The notes beneath the pieces are model-generated. The model had not been told where the DNA came from, did not search any database, and saw nothing but the letters and a program-made list of their open reading frames with translations. DNA of 64,000 nt from Eunapius fragilis (lineage: Eukaryota > Porifera > Demospongiae > Spongillida > Spongillidae). This document shows positions 1-9,660 of the stretch, piece after piece. Position 1 is the stretch's first letter; each line of letters begins with the position of its first letter. The DNA lies in the NCBI GenBank assembly GCA_963681505.1, contig OY811971.1, positions 11,855,242-11,919,241 on the forward strand, written 5' to 3'. The position numbers and the translations under genes are program-made.

Positions 1-3000
1 AATGGTGTTCCAACAAAAAATAAAATAGTATGGCAAACCCTGGTGGATGTAAATGCAGTGAAGCTAGCTATAAAAAAACTAAAAGAAATAAATTGGCTTT
101 ATAAAAACATAGATGATGCATCATTAGATGAGGCAGCTAGAAATGTAGTTGAGGTAGTTGACAAGGCTTCCTGCACAATGTTGGAAAAGGCATCAGCTGA
201 TGATGTAGCTGCTTTACAGGCATACACTATTCGATCGTTAGACCAACAAGGGTCAGTAATGATGGACGTTGAGCAGTACAAGATGCAAAATGTTAAAGAT
301 GATCCTATTGAAAGCAGACAGAGATATCTAGATGTAATGTGTTTTCCAACACTCTTTCCATCCGGGCAGTTTGGTGAATTCCACCCTCGGGACATACACA
401 TATCAGCGTCAGAGTATGCCAAATCACGGCTGCTCCACAAAGATTCTCGATTTCGAAAAGATCCACAATACGTATTCTTTTTACTGTGGTTGCAAGAAAT
501 GCGGCAGATTTCAGCAGGCATTTACAATGTTCTTAAAAGTACTGCTAAAGGTAAAATGCCTGTGAACCAGTTTCTTGCAGGAGTTTCTAAATCTGATGAA
601 AATATTGAGGCAAATCTTTCCACCATATTTCAGTCTGTGCGTGGAACCAAGCAGTACTGGTTCCATAGGAGCAGTGAATTGAAATGCATGCTGAGAGAGT
701 ATGGATCGCCTACGCTCTTCATTACTTTTAGCTGTGCAGAGTACAACTCGGAGCACATAGATCGCTACCTAAGGAAGGTCAATGATCATCCTCCTAGCTA
801 TCCCATATCTAAGCTTTGCATTGAAGATCCTGTATCAGTGTCCAGAAAATTTTCTTCAAATTTTCATGATTTGTTTAACACTGTTATACTAAAAGGATCT
901 GTGCTTGGGGTAGTGGAACATTTCTTTTGGAAAAAAGAATACCAGATGCGAGGGGCCCCTCACTACCATGTGCTTCTGTGGATTGAGGGGGCACCAATGA
1001 TTGGTAAGAGTGATCCAAAAGAAGTACTTGCATGGATTCAAGAACGCATTACGTGCAGAATCCCTGACGCTTCTCTCAACCCTGAACTCCATGCATTGGT
1101 TACTAAATATCAGATGCATAAATGCACTAACTATTGCAAGCGCAGACAGAAGCTTAAAAATGGGTTTATTACCAAATGCAGATTTGGTTTTCCACGTGAC
1201 TGTACTGAGTATGCTGTGCTAAACCCAGTGGAGGAATGCCTCAAGACAAGGAAGAAAATATATTTTCTTCCTCGAGCTGAACAGGAATGCAGAGTGAACG
1301 ATTACAATCCACTACTGCTTATGCTATGGCAGGCCAATATGGATATACAGTTCACTGCAGAGGCTTCATTGACCCTAGCTCATTATGTAACAGGTTATGT
1401 TACCAAAGCAGAGAAAAGTAACATGCAGGATGTGTGGCAAGAGGTCAATTCTAACAGCAGTATTTACAGCAAGCTCTGGTCCTTTGGTGTACGGTCCTTG
1501 CGTTCTAGAGAGTGTGGCCTCTACGAAGCCAGTGACTTGTTGCTTGGTGACCATCTCACTGAGAAATCAGTGACTGTAAAATGGGTTGATGTTGCAATGC
1601 CTCAAAAAAGAAAGCGCAGGCTTAAGAATCATAAAAAGCTCCTTGAAATTGAAAAGAGTGATCCCAGTTCTACAGATATATTAGAGGGGAGTGTGATTGA
1701 TGTATTTTATCCTACTCGAGCCAAAGAGCTAGAAAATGTGTGCCTGCATGACTTTATACAGTGGTATGAGTATCGTGGGACTAGTAGTGATGGAAAAAGG
1801 GTTTACCAGAAGTTAAAAAAGCCTCATCTTCCTAATCACAAGCTGTTTGATCCTTCCAATGAGAGCCAGAGAGAAGACTATTACTATTCTCTTATGTTGC
1901 TATTCATTCCATTTCAAAATGAAAGTGACCTGGTGGCAGATGGAGAAACAGCTGAGGTTGCCTTCAAGCGCCACATCGGTGAGAACTTGAATCTGTCAGA
2001 ACACCACAACAAACTGCAAGTGTTGCTGAAAGCGCAAGCTGCAGTGAAGAAGATCAATGAAGCAAGAGAGGAGGAAGGTGTTGCTGTACCTCCTGCAGAG
2101 GAAGATGCTTTCTTTAACGGTGAAGCTAAGGCAGCAATGGAAGATGTGTTCCAGCTGAATGAATGCAAATTAGAAACTGAGACAGTTGAAGATCGCATTG
2201 CCCAGCTCAATCCAGATCAGCTGCGCATCTTCAATAACATAAATGAGCATCTTTGCCACCAGCAACTACACGAAAGTGGCAAGTGTTCCTGCGCTAACCA
2301 TAAGTCCCTGTCTATGTTTATTAGTGGTGTGGGTGGTACAGGAAAATCCTTTCTAATTCATACACTCAGAAGGAAGGTGAATGAATTGTGGAAGGATAAC
2401 AAAGATTCCATAAGGTGTGCACTAGCAGCACCCACAGGCTTGGCTGCATTTAACATAGATGGTGTTACCGTTCATAGGCTATTCCAGTTGCCTGTAGAAC
2501 ATGATTCTAAAACATCCACCTACTGGCCTTTACCAAAGGAATCACTTAAAGTGATGCGTAATGGTTTTAGGCATGTAAAGCTAATAATTATTGATGAGGT
2601 TAGCATGCTATCAAGCCTGACCTTAGCCTATGTCCATCTGAGGCTTGAAGAGTTGTTTGGAGGTGATCAATGGTTTGGGTCTATGAATATCCTCTTTTTT
2701 GGTGATTTGTTGCAGCTACCTCCTGTAAATGGTTCAATGGTTTTCCAAAATATTAGTAATAAAGTCATTGCAGCAAGGTTAGGCTGTGTGACAGCAGTAA
2801 ACATCTGGAGGGAATCTGTAGTGTATGATGAGCTCACCATTAATGAAAGGCAAAAACGAGATCCAGAATTTGGTCAGCTTTTAAATGAGGTCAGGGTGAA
2901 TTGTATATCAGATACAACTATCGCTCTCCTAAACAAAGCTGTTATAAAATGCACACCTATTGAAAAATTTCAGGAACTTCTAGATCAACACCTGTCCCCT

Positions 3001-4443
3001 GTGTGTCTGTTAGCCACAAGAAAGTCTTGTGACCAATTTAACGCAGACATGCTTTCCAAAGTAGGATCACATATTGTACACATGCCCTGCATAGATGAGT
3101 TTGATGAAACAGCAGGGAAAGTGAAGTGGACGAAAAGGGCATCATCTGAACTAGAAAGGTTAAATAAAGACTGTAATATGACTGCAGGTTTAGAGGCAGA
3201 CTTAAAAATCGCCGTAGGGGTACGGGTCATGTTAAGACGCAATCTGGACACGGCCCAAGGGTTGGTTAATGGGGCACTGGGTACTATTTCTGCAATCAGC
3301 AAGGACTGCATTCAGGTTACATTTGATCACACTCCAAAATCACTGTTTAAAATTGAACGTGTACGTAGTAGGTTTCAAATACTGCGTCGTTTCTATGTGT
3401 ATAGAAAACAGTTTCCTTTAATTCTGGCATTTGCTGTTACAATCCATAAATGCCAAGGTTTATCATTAGACTGTGCAATTGTGGACCTGTCTAAGGATGT
3501 ATTTGCAACAGGAATGGCCTATGTTGCCATGTCACGTGTGAGAACACTAGCTGGTCTGTATCTTTTATCATTTGATCGTAAATCTATCAAGGTCAGCAGG
3601 GAATGTACTGAAGAAGTTAACAGGTTAAGAAAACTTTTTAGAAGTGACATTCCATGCATAGAGCTGTCAGGGGTTCCTAAAGAACCCAATAGTAAACCTA
3701 AGCTTACTGGTTTAACATGTGACAGCATACATCCCCAACAAAATGTAATACCTAAGAAGGCAGTAAATGAAAAGAAGTTTAAAAAGCGACCAGCAAAGCC
3801 ACGCACACCCAGCTCATCTACTGTAGATCTTACTAAGGCTAAGGGTAATGGAAGGGTACTTCGGGCAGAAATACAAACCACATGGCCATGTTTGAGATAT
3901 TACCAAACAGATGAAATATGGCAACTGGAGAAGTGTGCACAATTGGGGCTTCAGTTTCACAATACAAACAACTTTGAAATTGGTGGCCCTGGTGTGTATT
4001 TAAATCGCCCTAATGCACACACCATACTGAAAGAAATAGGTGATGGAAATTGTCTCTTCAGGTGTTTTTCACATATCATCACTGGTTCACCTGATTACCA
4101 TTATGAAGTGAGATTGCTCATAATTAGACACATGCGCCAAATATCACACCTTCTGGTTGGTTCAATGCTCACTGAAGTGGGGGAGGATATAGAGGCATAT
4201 ATATCTGACAATAAAATGGATGTGTTGGGTAGCTATGGTACAAGTAATGAAATGGTCGCATTGTCACACCTGCTGTTGTGCAATATTTACTCTTTTGATG
4301 CTGACTTTGCTTTTAGCTGGAGCTTCATGGCAAACCCCGGTGCAATTGACCCCAGCATTCCCAACATTGTTGAAAGAAAATCCATGTATATTTACTGGAG
4401 AAATGGAAATCATTTTGAGGTAGTTACCTCCCAGTTGGAATAA
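1..4443 (+). CDS. Helitron-like RepHel protein with C-terminal OTU domain (5' end outside window)
   Basis: Rolling-circle transposase of the Helitron group. The frame is open from base 1 with no upstream stop and no convincing ATG, so the N-terminus lies outside the window; numbering here takes the GTG at 43 as residue 1 (1466 residues visible). Domains in order: Helitron-like N region with the HUH motif PHYHVLLW (H307, H309); the two-tyrosine motif HYVTGYVTK (Y448, Y452), expected to attack DNA; a PIF1-type helicase with Walker A GVGGTGKS (K768) and Walker B IIIDE (D851, E852) followed by GDLLQLPPV; and a C-terminal OTU cysteine-protease domain with GDGNCLFR (C1337) and a late His in NGNHFEVV (H1457). 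All key residues are present and there is no internal stop, so it may be recently active. OTU domains are known in some Helitrons/Helentrons; here it follows the helicase. A terminal hairpin at 7156-7440 is probably the 3' end of the element. Confidence 0.93.
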   Translation, partial: NGVPTKNKIVWQTLVDVNAVKLAIKKLKEINWLYKNIDDASLDEAARNVVEVVDKASCTMLEKASADDVAALQAYTIRSLDQQGSVMMDVEQYKMQNVKDDPIESRQRYLDVMCFPTLFPSGQFGEFHPRDIHISASEYAKSRLLHKDSRFRKDPQYVFFLLWLQEMRQISAGIYNVLKSTAKGKMPVNQFLAGVSKSDENIEANLSTIFQSVRGTKQYWFHRSSELKCMLREYGSPTLFITFSCAEYNSEHIDRYLRKVNDHPPSYPISKLCIEDPVSVSRKFSSNFHDLFNTVILKGSVLGVVEHFFWKKEYQMRGAPHYHVLLWIEGAPMIGKSDPKEVLAWIQERITCRIPDASLNPELHALVTKYQMHKCTNYCKRRQKLKNGFITKCRFGFPRDCTEYAVLNPVEECLKTRKKIYFLPRAEQECRVNDYNPLLLMLWQANMDIQFTAEASLTLAHYVTGYVTKAEKSNMQDVWQEVNSNSSIYSKLWSFGVRSLRSRECGLYEASDLLLGDHLTEKSVTVKWVDVAMPQKRKRRLKNHKKLLEIEKSDPSSTDILEGSVIDVFYPTRAKELENVCLHDFIQWYEYRGTSSDGKRVYQKLKKPHLPNHKLFDPSNESQREDYYYSLMLLFIPFQNESDLVADGETAEVAFKRHIGENLNLSEHHNKLQVLLKAQAAVKKINEAREEEGVAVPPAEEDAFFNGEAKAAMEDVFQLNECKLETETVEDRIAQLNPDQLRIFNNINEHLCHQQLHESGKCSCANHKSLSMFISGVGGTGKSFLIHTLRRKVNELWKDNKDSIRCALAAPTGLAAFNIDGVTVHRLFQLPVEHDSKTSTYWPLPKESLKVMRNGFRHVKLIIIDEVSMLSSLTLAYVHLRLEELFGGDQWFGSMNILFFGDLLQLPPVNGSMVFQNISNKVIAARLGCVTAVNIWRESVVYDELTINERQKRDPEFGQLLNEVRVNCISDTTIALLNKAVIKCTPIEKFQELLDQHLSPVCLLATRKSCDQFNADMLSKVGSHIVHMPCIDEFDETAGKVKWTKRASSELERLNKDCNMTAGLEADLKIAVGVRVMLRRNLDTAQGLVNGALGTISAISKDCIQVTFDHTPKSLFKIERVRSRFQILRRFYVYRKQFPLILAFAVTIHKCQGLSLDCAIVDLSKDVFATGMAYVAMSRVRTLAGLYLLSFDRKSIKVSRECTEEVNRLRKLFRSDIPCIELSGVPKEPNSKPKLTGLTCDSIHPQQNVIPKKAVNEKKFKKRPAKPRTPSSSTVDLTKAKGNGRVLRAEIQTTWPCLRYYQTDEIWQLEKCAQLGLQFHNTNNFEIGGPGVYLNRPNAHTILKEIGDGNCLFRCFSHIITGSPDYHYEVRLLIIRHMRQISHLLVGSMLTEVGEDIEAYISDNKMDVLGSYGTSNEMVALSHLLLCNIYSFDADFAFSWSFMANPGAIDPSIPNIVERKSMYIYWRNGNHFEVVTSQLE

Positions 4444-5440
4444 ATTATGCATGGTTAGATTCCCCAATGACATGCTAAGGCACAATAAGGCACAGTGTTA
4501 TTATATTTGGTCAGTGCAATGCGGACAGTCCCTATTATTGGTGGGTAGGTGTGGAGGGTATGCACATTGATTACAAATGTTGATGGTCACAATGCTCAAA
4601 TAAAAACACTGATGTCCTTTGTCTATATTTGTCTGAGTAGACTGGTCAAGCTACAACAAGCAGACCAAGGCTGTTAACACACAGCCCATGTTCTATATCA
4701 GTGTATTGTGTATTTGTGAAAGACAAAGGATTTTTTTATTGCAAGTGACTAGAGAAATTAATCATTGTGCATAGCACCAGTACTGTGGGATTGTCTCCTG
4801 CACAATCAATATAAAACATTGGCCCAGCTGAAGTTATACAACATTGCATGCATGTAAATGTCCAAGGTTCTGTTCTATGATGAAAATATGTTTGGTACAT
4901 ATGCCAAAAGCAGGCTACAATGAGTGAGCTGGGGCTCATGACACCCCCACCTTTGAGTGGATAATACATATATCTCATAAACCAAACAGAGATATATGGG
5001 GGACCTGCTCCCATGGCAAATAGTTCATAGTTCATAATCAGCAGACTTGTAACTATACTATTATGGCATTCTTTTATCACACCTAGGTAGAATATATGTT
5101 GTGCACCCATACAGAGGAGGCAGTCCTTTCAATGATAATTGGCTGATTCCAATGTGTTAGGTAGTAAAAACTAACAAGGAGGCAGTCCTTCCCAGGGCAA
5201 GGTATCTGATTAATGATCTACATCGTACAGTGTTTAGAATGCATAGCAGCAATACACATTTTAGCACTCAAGAAAGGAGGCAGGCCTTCACATGACCTTC
5301 AGAATCACTAAACCACCACCCCCCCCCCCCCCCATATTTATATGCTTTCTCATACTGTGTATTACCTCAGAACAAGGCATAAAAAGATATGCAATATTTG
5401 AATTTAAGGATTTCCTTTGATTTGTGTTAGTAATAAGGTC
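4444..5440 (+). repeat. 3' flank of the Helitron-like ORF, first copy of a duplicated noncoding unit
   Basis: No gene seen. The stretch around 4905-5435 is repeated at about 5930-6437, including the phrase gagtgagctggggctc, a block ending gggggacctgctcccatggca-like sequence, several copies of gaggcagtcctt, and a TATA-like cataaaaag near 5375. The two copies stay alignable up to a shared gatttgtgtta, after which this copy stops and helicase-derived sequence begins. A poly-C run lies at 5319-5332. Confidence 0.7.
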
Positions 5441-5451
5441 AATGCATCAAG

Positions 5452-5880
5452 GAGGGAATCATTAATGAAAGGCAAAACGTGATCCAGAATTTGGTCAGCC
5501 TTTAAATGAGGTCAGGGTGAATTTTATATGGAACAGTGCCACCCCGATGATACTTTATCAAACTTCCCAGGACAAGCAAAAGAAAAGTACCTCTCACATT
5601 GAAATATATGGCTAATTATAAATTCAGTGCCTAATAACTTTGTGATGGATAGTCCAATTTGACCATTAGATAGAAGCTCTTATGGGAAATGAAAAAATTT
5701 GAGAACTTGAAAAACTATCCAAAAGGGTGATTTTGCTGGACACCGTCCCATATGAGGTAGAACTACCGCTCTCTGCTATACAAAGAACTTCTAGATCAAC
5801 ATGGATGTCTGTTTGCCATAAGATCAATTAACACAGACATGCTTTCCAAATTAAGTAGGATCATATATTGTACACACACC
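5452..5880 (+). pseudogene. Degenerate second copy of the Helitron helicase region
   Basis: Two short blocks match the intact RepHel ORF in the same orientation. 5458-5525 matches 2841-2902 (helicase motif region), and 5783-5876 matches about 2968-3094. Both have indels that destroy the reading frame. Between them sits a small inverted-repeat element (5530-5749). The arrangement means a partly deleted Helitron copy follows the intact one head to tail, so the proline-rich ORF and terminal hairpin downstream strictly belong to this second copy. Confidence 0.8.
5530..5749. mobile_element. MITE family M1, copy 1
   Basis: The ends are imperfect inverted repeats of the form GGRACAGTGTCCAGCAAAAT; the right end reads ggtgattttgctggacac. 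The element is flanked on both sides by ATAT (5526-5529 and 5750-5753), read as a 4-bp target duplication. It sits inside the degenerate helicase copy. Other copies are at 26892-27069 and 35254-35492. No coding capacity. Confidence 0.75.
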
Positions 5881-6437
5881 CTGCATTGTGTGCATATAAT
5901 TTTCTTTCTGTTGATGACAAAAACATGCGTCAAAAGCTGCATGGATAATGAGTGAGCTGGGGCTCTGAATGACACCCCACCTTTGAGTGGATAGTATACT
6001 CATTAACCAAACAGAGATATATGGGGGACCTGCTCCCATGGCATCCACTTGAAGCTACATGCATCAGACATAGTTCTAAGGTTCATAATCCATAATCACT
6101 ACTTGTATCACACCTAGGTAGACCATATATGGTGTGCACCCGTACTAAGGAGGCAGTCCTTAAACTTATAATTGGCAGTAAAAACTTACAAGGAGGCAGT
6201 CCTTCCCAGGGCAGGTATCTGTTAATAATCTGCATCTTACAGTGTTTACAATGGATGGAGGCAGGCCTTCCCATGACCTTCAGAACCCTTGCATGTATCA
6301 CTAAATCACCCCTCCCCCATTTTTCGCATATATATATACGCAATATTTGCTTGCTCATTCGTATCATCGTTTATTACCTCGAGCAAGGTATAAAAAGATG
6401 TGGTGTATTTGATGCCATAATTTAATTGATTTGTGTT
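5881..6437 (+). repeat. Second copy of the duplicated Helitron 3' unit
   Basis: Diverged repeat of about 4905-5435. It shares the ggggctc/caccccacctttgagtgg block, the gaggcagtcctt iterations and a TATA-like motif. Here the TATA motif is followed by the proline-rich ORF, so this copy looks like the promoter region of that ORF. Confidence 0.7.
6389..6397 (+). promoter_or_regulatory. TATA-box-like motif upstream of the proline-rich ORF
   Basis: TATAAAAAG lies 57 bp upstream of the ATG at 6446. The paralogous position in the first unit (about 5372) reads cataaaaag, so the motif is conserved but weakened there. Confidence 0.45.
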
Positions 6438-6445
6438 ATGGATAG

Positions 6446-6994
6446 ATGTCCGACAGTGAATCTGATGACGACGACATGATGCGAGCCATGGCTGCCGTGT
6501 CTCCAACCGCTCCTGAGCCATCGCCACCATCACCTTCACAGGCTCGCCGCCGCTATGAGCTTGGAATCGCTCCGCCACGTCCAGGACTCCAGCCCCCTGC
6601 AGGTCCTGCAGTCGCTCCGCCACGTCCAGGAGGAGTCCAGCCCCCTGCAGGTCCTGCAGACGCTCCGCCACGTCCAGGAGGAGTCCAGCCCCCTGCAGGT
6701 CCTGGAGTCGCTCCGCCACGTCCAGGAGGAGTCCAGCCCCATGCAGGTCCTGGAGTCGCTCCGCCACGTCCAGGAGGAGTCCAGCCCCCTGCAGGTCCTG
6801 GAGTCGCGCCGCCACGTCCAGGTCCAGGACCAGGATATACTGATGTGTATCCTGGACCAGGACACGCTCCTGGACCCTTTCCCCCCGGACCCAGGTTTAA
6901 CCCATACCCTCAACGAGGAAGACGGGGGCGGGGGAAGAGGCGTGGCCAGGCGCCTAAACAAACATTTTATAACTGTGTAATAAACAATAAATGA
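6446..6994 (+). CDS. Proline/glycine-rich repeat protein of the Helitron-like element
   Basis: 182-aa ORF. The acidic N-terminus begins MSDSESDDDD. The centre consists of 16-residue repeats of the type APPRPGGVQPPAGPGV encoded by a 48-bp DNA repeat. The C-terminus is basic (QRGRRGRGKRR). The start at 6446 is chosen because it follows the TATA motif and keeps the acidic N-terminus. Degenerate equivalents ([22 protein letters not shown]) occur at 56650-56830 and, on the minus strand, 22400-22570, each the same distance from the same terminal hairpin, so the ORF seems to be a regular part of the element. No enzymatic domain is recognised. A nucleic-acid-binding or scaffold role is only a guess from composition. 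Confidence 0.6.
   Translation: MSDSESDDDDMMRAMAAVSPTAPEPSPPSPSQARRRYELGIAPPRPGLQPPAGPAVAPPRPGGVQPPAGPADAPPRPGGVQPPAGPGVAPPRPGGVQPHAGPGVAPPRPGGVQPPAGPGVAPPRPGPGPGYTDVYPGPGHAPGPFPPGPRFNPYPQRGRRGRGKRRGQAPKQTFYNCVINNK
6575..6826 (+). repeat. 48-bp tandem repeat inside the proline-rich ORF
   Basis: About five units beginning gctccgccacgtccagg, nearly identical to each other and in frame (16 codons). The first unit is a few codons shorter. Near-identity suggests recent expansion or homogenisation. Several other frames stay open through it only because the period is a multiple of three. Confidence 0.85.
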
Positions 6995-7155
6995 AGTGTA
7001 CATGTATTGCAAAAAATGAAATGTTTTAATGGCACACCCACACCTACAAATTGTATGGCCACGAGATTCTAAAATAAAACTGTCATTTGACGTTCTTGCT
7101 ACCTAGGTCTATAAGTTTCAAGAACTAAATACAATACAACAAAAAAATTTAGGAA

Positions 7156-7440
7156 ACAAGTGATAAAAACATTCTCTATGCGAGAAGGTTGGTGGTATAT
7201 AGGAATCAAAGGCGATGGTGGTGTAAAAAGCAAGGGAACAAGGCTTCTGATTGAAAAGGAAAAATGAAATAGACCTATATTAGCACACACAGTTAAACAT
7301 GACCACATGCTGCTAATATAGGTCTATTTCATTTTTCCTTTTCAATCAGAAGCCTTGTTCCCTTGCTTTTTACACCACCATCGCCTTTGATTCCTATATA
7401 CCACCAACCTTCTCGCATAGAGAATGTTTTTATCACTTGT
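7156..7440. repeat. Long terminal hairpin of the Helitron-like element (copy A)
   Basis: Near-perfect inverted repeat: left arm 7156-7286, loop of about 23 bp, right arm 7310-7440. The right edge is defined twice. First, copies at 21897-22178 and 57044-57323 end at the same tatcacttgt. Second, the sequence just beyond (agatagtttctattcctg) is found uninterrupted at 16027 in the paralogous segment, which serves as an empty site. In all three copies the base after CACTTG is T, compatible with Helitron-type insertion before T. The left arm also reads as protein ([11 protein letters not shown]), so it may descend from coding sequence. Confidence 0.85.
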
Positions 7441-7840
7441 AGATAGTTTCTATTCCTGCGACGCGATGTGACGTCGCGATAAACCACACTTATAAACCAC
7501 GCCCGAGACTGGTACGTTATTAAACATTGATGGCCGAGTGCTGAGAGTTTTATTTTCATTCATCGCGGACTCCATATTGTGAACCAGGCTTAAGAGCACC
7601 CCCCACCCCCCCCCCCCCCCCGCGCCCACCATAGGTAACTAGTTTCGGTAGCATTAATGGGGTACGTAAAGTACTTAGTGCAAGTAGTGTTGCCACTAGT
7701 CTCGTACCCAGACGCAACTACGGATCACCGCTACGCGAGTAGTGGGTCTGGTGTTCCTGTACAAATTTCCCGCGGAATGTTGGGGCGACCAATCAGATTC
7801 GCGGCATGCGTACTCGAGTTATTAATCGACGTTATCTGTT

Positions 7841-8029
7841 ATGGCGGTAACGCTAGAGATGGATGATGTACAGTTAAAACGTGTTATTCAGTCAGCGGGT
7901 GAATGTATGGGGTATGCCAAAGTAATGGACGAACAGTTCCGAGTTAAGATGACGCGGTCCGGGACACGCTTACCAACAAGATATGGGAAGTCTTTAGCTT
8001 TGTTACGGTGTTCTGCTATGGGTATTTGA
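7841..8029 (+). pseudogene. RecQ-like helicase fragment, copy 1
   Basis: Short ORF MAVTLEMDDVQLKRVIQ... with a Walker-A-like TRYGKSLALL. Its paralog at 16402 keeps LPTGYGKSL, the form typical of RecQ-like helicases. The segment between the N-terminal helix and the P-loop is shortened relative to real helicases, and the ORF stops after about 62 codons. Here Gly-Tyr is Arg-Tyr, so the nucleotide loop is damaged. I read it as a captured and decayed fragment; the family call is inference from one motif. Confidence 0.4.
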
Positions 8030-8036
8030 CGAGCTA

Positions 8037-8050
8037 CAGAGGCGGATCCA

Positions 8051-8085
<35 letters not shown>

Positions 8086-8335
8086 GCAACCCCCCCTTTC
8101 AAACCCGTAATGAATAATTATCATTAGTAACAATTCGAAGTAAAGATGGCTGAAATTCGTAATACAACTGCAGCTCTGCGAGCAAACAAACGGCAAGGCA
8201 GCATTATGTACTATTGTTGTGTGCATGATATAATAAAAAAGCGTTGGCGGCTGGGGCTCCGCCCCAGACCCCTCCCCCGCTTCATGAATATTAATTAGCA
8301 ACCCCCCCTTTTCTGAAATCCTGGATCCGCCCCTG
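8037..8335. mobile_element. hAT-like MITE with poly-G tract
   Basis: 299 bp. Ends CAGAGGCGGATCCAGG and CCTGGATCCGCCCCTG are inverted repeats. The 5-bp target duplication AGCTA lies at 8032-8036 and 8336-8340. The paralog at about 16590 reads gacgagctatcgg with a single agcta, an exact empty site. Inside are a G run (8050-8083) and a smaller C run near the other end, so the single strand could fold on itself. Confidence 0.88.
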
Positions 8336-8769
8336 AGCTATCGGTTCGAGAGGTACGAAGCAAGCCCCTCACAATCGCGCCAAAAAGGCAAAGAGCGAGA
8401 AACGATGCCCAGCCGATCCTTAACTGGCAAATTGGTCGGCTGCATAGAACGAGAATTCAAAATGCTGGGGTGAAGACGCTTCTAGTAGGTTACTTCTATA
8501 CGCTGGACGTGTTTACCTAAGTGAATACTTACTTACTCATTGTCACTAGCTATTTTCAATACATGTAACACTAGCGGGCATGAAACAAAAATCACTATTA
8601 TTTCGTCGACGACCCTATCGTAAGCCTTTAGATAATATTCGCTCGCATTAAATAGCGCCTTTCTCGTCGAAAGAAAATGTTTTTATTAATTTTTTCTAAT
8701 TTTTTTTGTGGTTTGGTATTTTATTTTATTTTTCTACGTGATCATGATCACCTTCATTGCCTGCGCGCG

Positions 8770-8826
8770 TCACACACACACACATACACACACACACACA
8801 CTCACACACAAACACACAAACACACA
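8770..8826. repeat. Short interrupted AC microsatellite
   Basis: About 55 bp of AC dinucleotides with several interruptions. The orthologous position in copy 2 (17034-17361) is a much longer, almost pure array. Confidence 0.9.
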
Positions 8827-9660
8827 GCCATTCCTGTTCCGACCAATAAAAATTATACATAACTGCCTGTCAGCTGCGCGTACAAATATATATAGCGCCA
8901 TGAATTGCAATTTTATTTCAAATATCGGCAATGGTATATAGAAACTATTCCTAGCGACATTTATAGCTATGCAACTAACAGCATGCAGACATCTGTTCGA
9001 TACGGTCATCTTGCTCAGTGCCAGATCTCAAAATTTTCACCCCAGCAAGGTTCGTATTTGTCCTGTGTTGGAGGAGCAGGGCCTGGACACGTGGCGCACT
9101 TAGGAGTACCCTCAACAAAGCTCAGGAACTGATTGTAAGCAATGTGGTAAATGAACACGTTGTCGTTAGACGTGATGACTTCTCCGTTGGATTTTCCTCT
9201 TGCGTAAATCCTGAACACCTCGCCCCAGCATTGAAACCAAGCATTGTCAGAAGAAAACACAGGAAAAAATGTTTGTTTTGCTACCCTGAAGTTCTAGAGT
9301 AGTTCCATATGATCTGATGTAAATGTTGTTGTAAACCGATGTAAACTGTGATTTGCGAATGCTATAAAAATGGTGTTTTACATGGCATGTATTTTTTACA
9401 TTGGTAGTAAAATTTGCTCTACTTTTGCATACTTTGCTACTGTAGTAATACTGCATTGCAATAGTTTTAGCGACTCACAGGAGCATTGCGTGTGTGTGAA
9501 AATACCACAAATATCGTTACTTGTGCCCAGATTTTACATTGCATAGCACTGTAGCAATTCCACATTAGTCTGGGAACGAGAATGTGCAGCCATTAATTAA
9601 CATTAACAAGGAGTAAACTTTATAAAGAAATGAACTTCATCAATTACATTTTCAACACAA

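Larger units (their letters stand above)
7441..9257. repeat. Segmental duplication, copy 1 (continues at 13195-13875)
   Basis: This segment is closely similar to 16027-18486. It carries the RecQ-like scrap, an AC-repeat and the 3' part of the three-repeat secreted protein gene. Differences from copy 2 mark later insertions: the Helitron-like element ending at 7440, a MITE at 8037-8335 and the 3.9-kb element at 9258-13194. Confidence 0.88.

Noticed and set aside
99..521. 140-aa minus ORF
   Set aside because: Shadow of the RepHel reading frame.
6306..7012. Alternative ORFs on both strands over the 48-bp repeats
   Set aside because: Open only because the repeat period is divisible by three. 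The + frame from 6446 is preferred for its TATA box, acidic start and decayed equivalents in units B and C.
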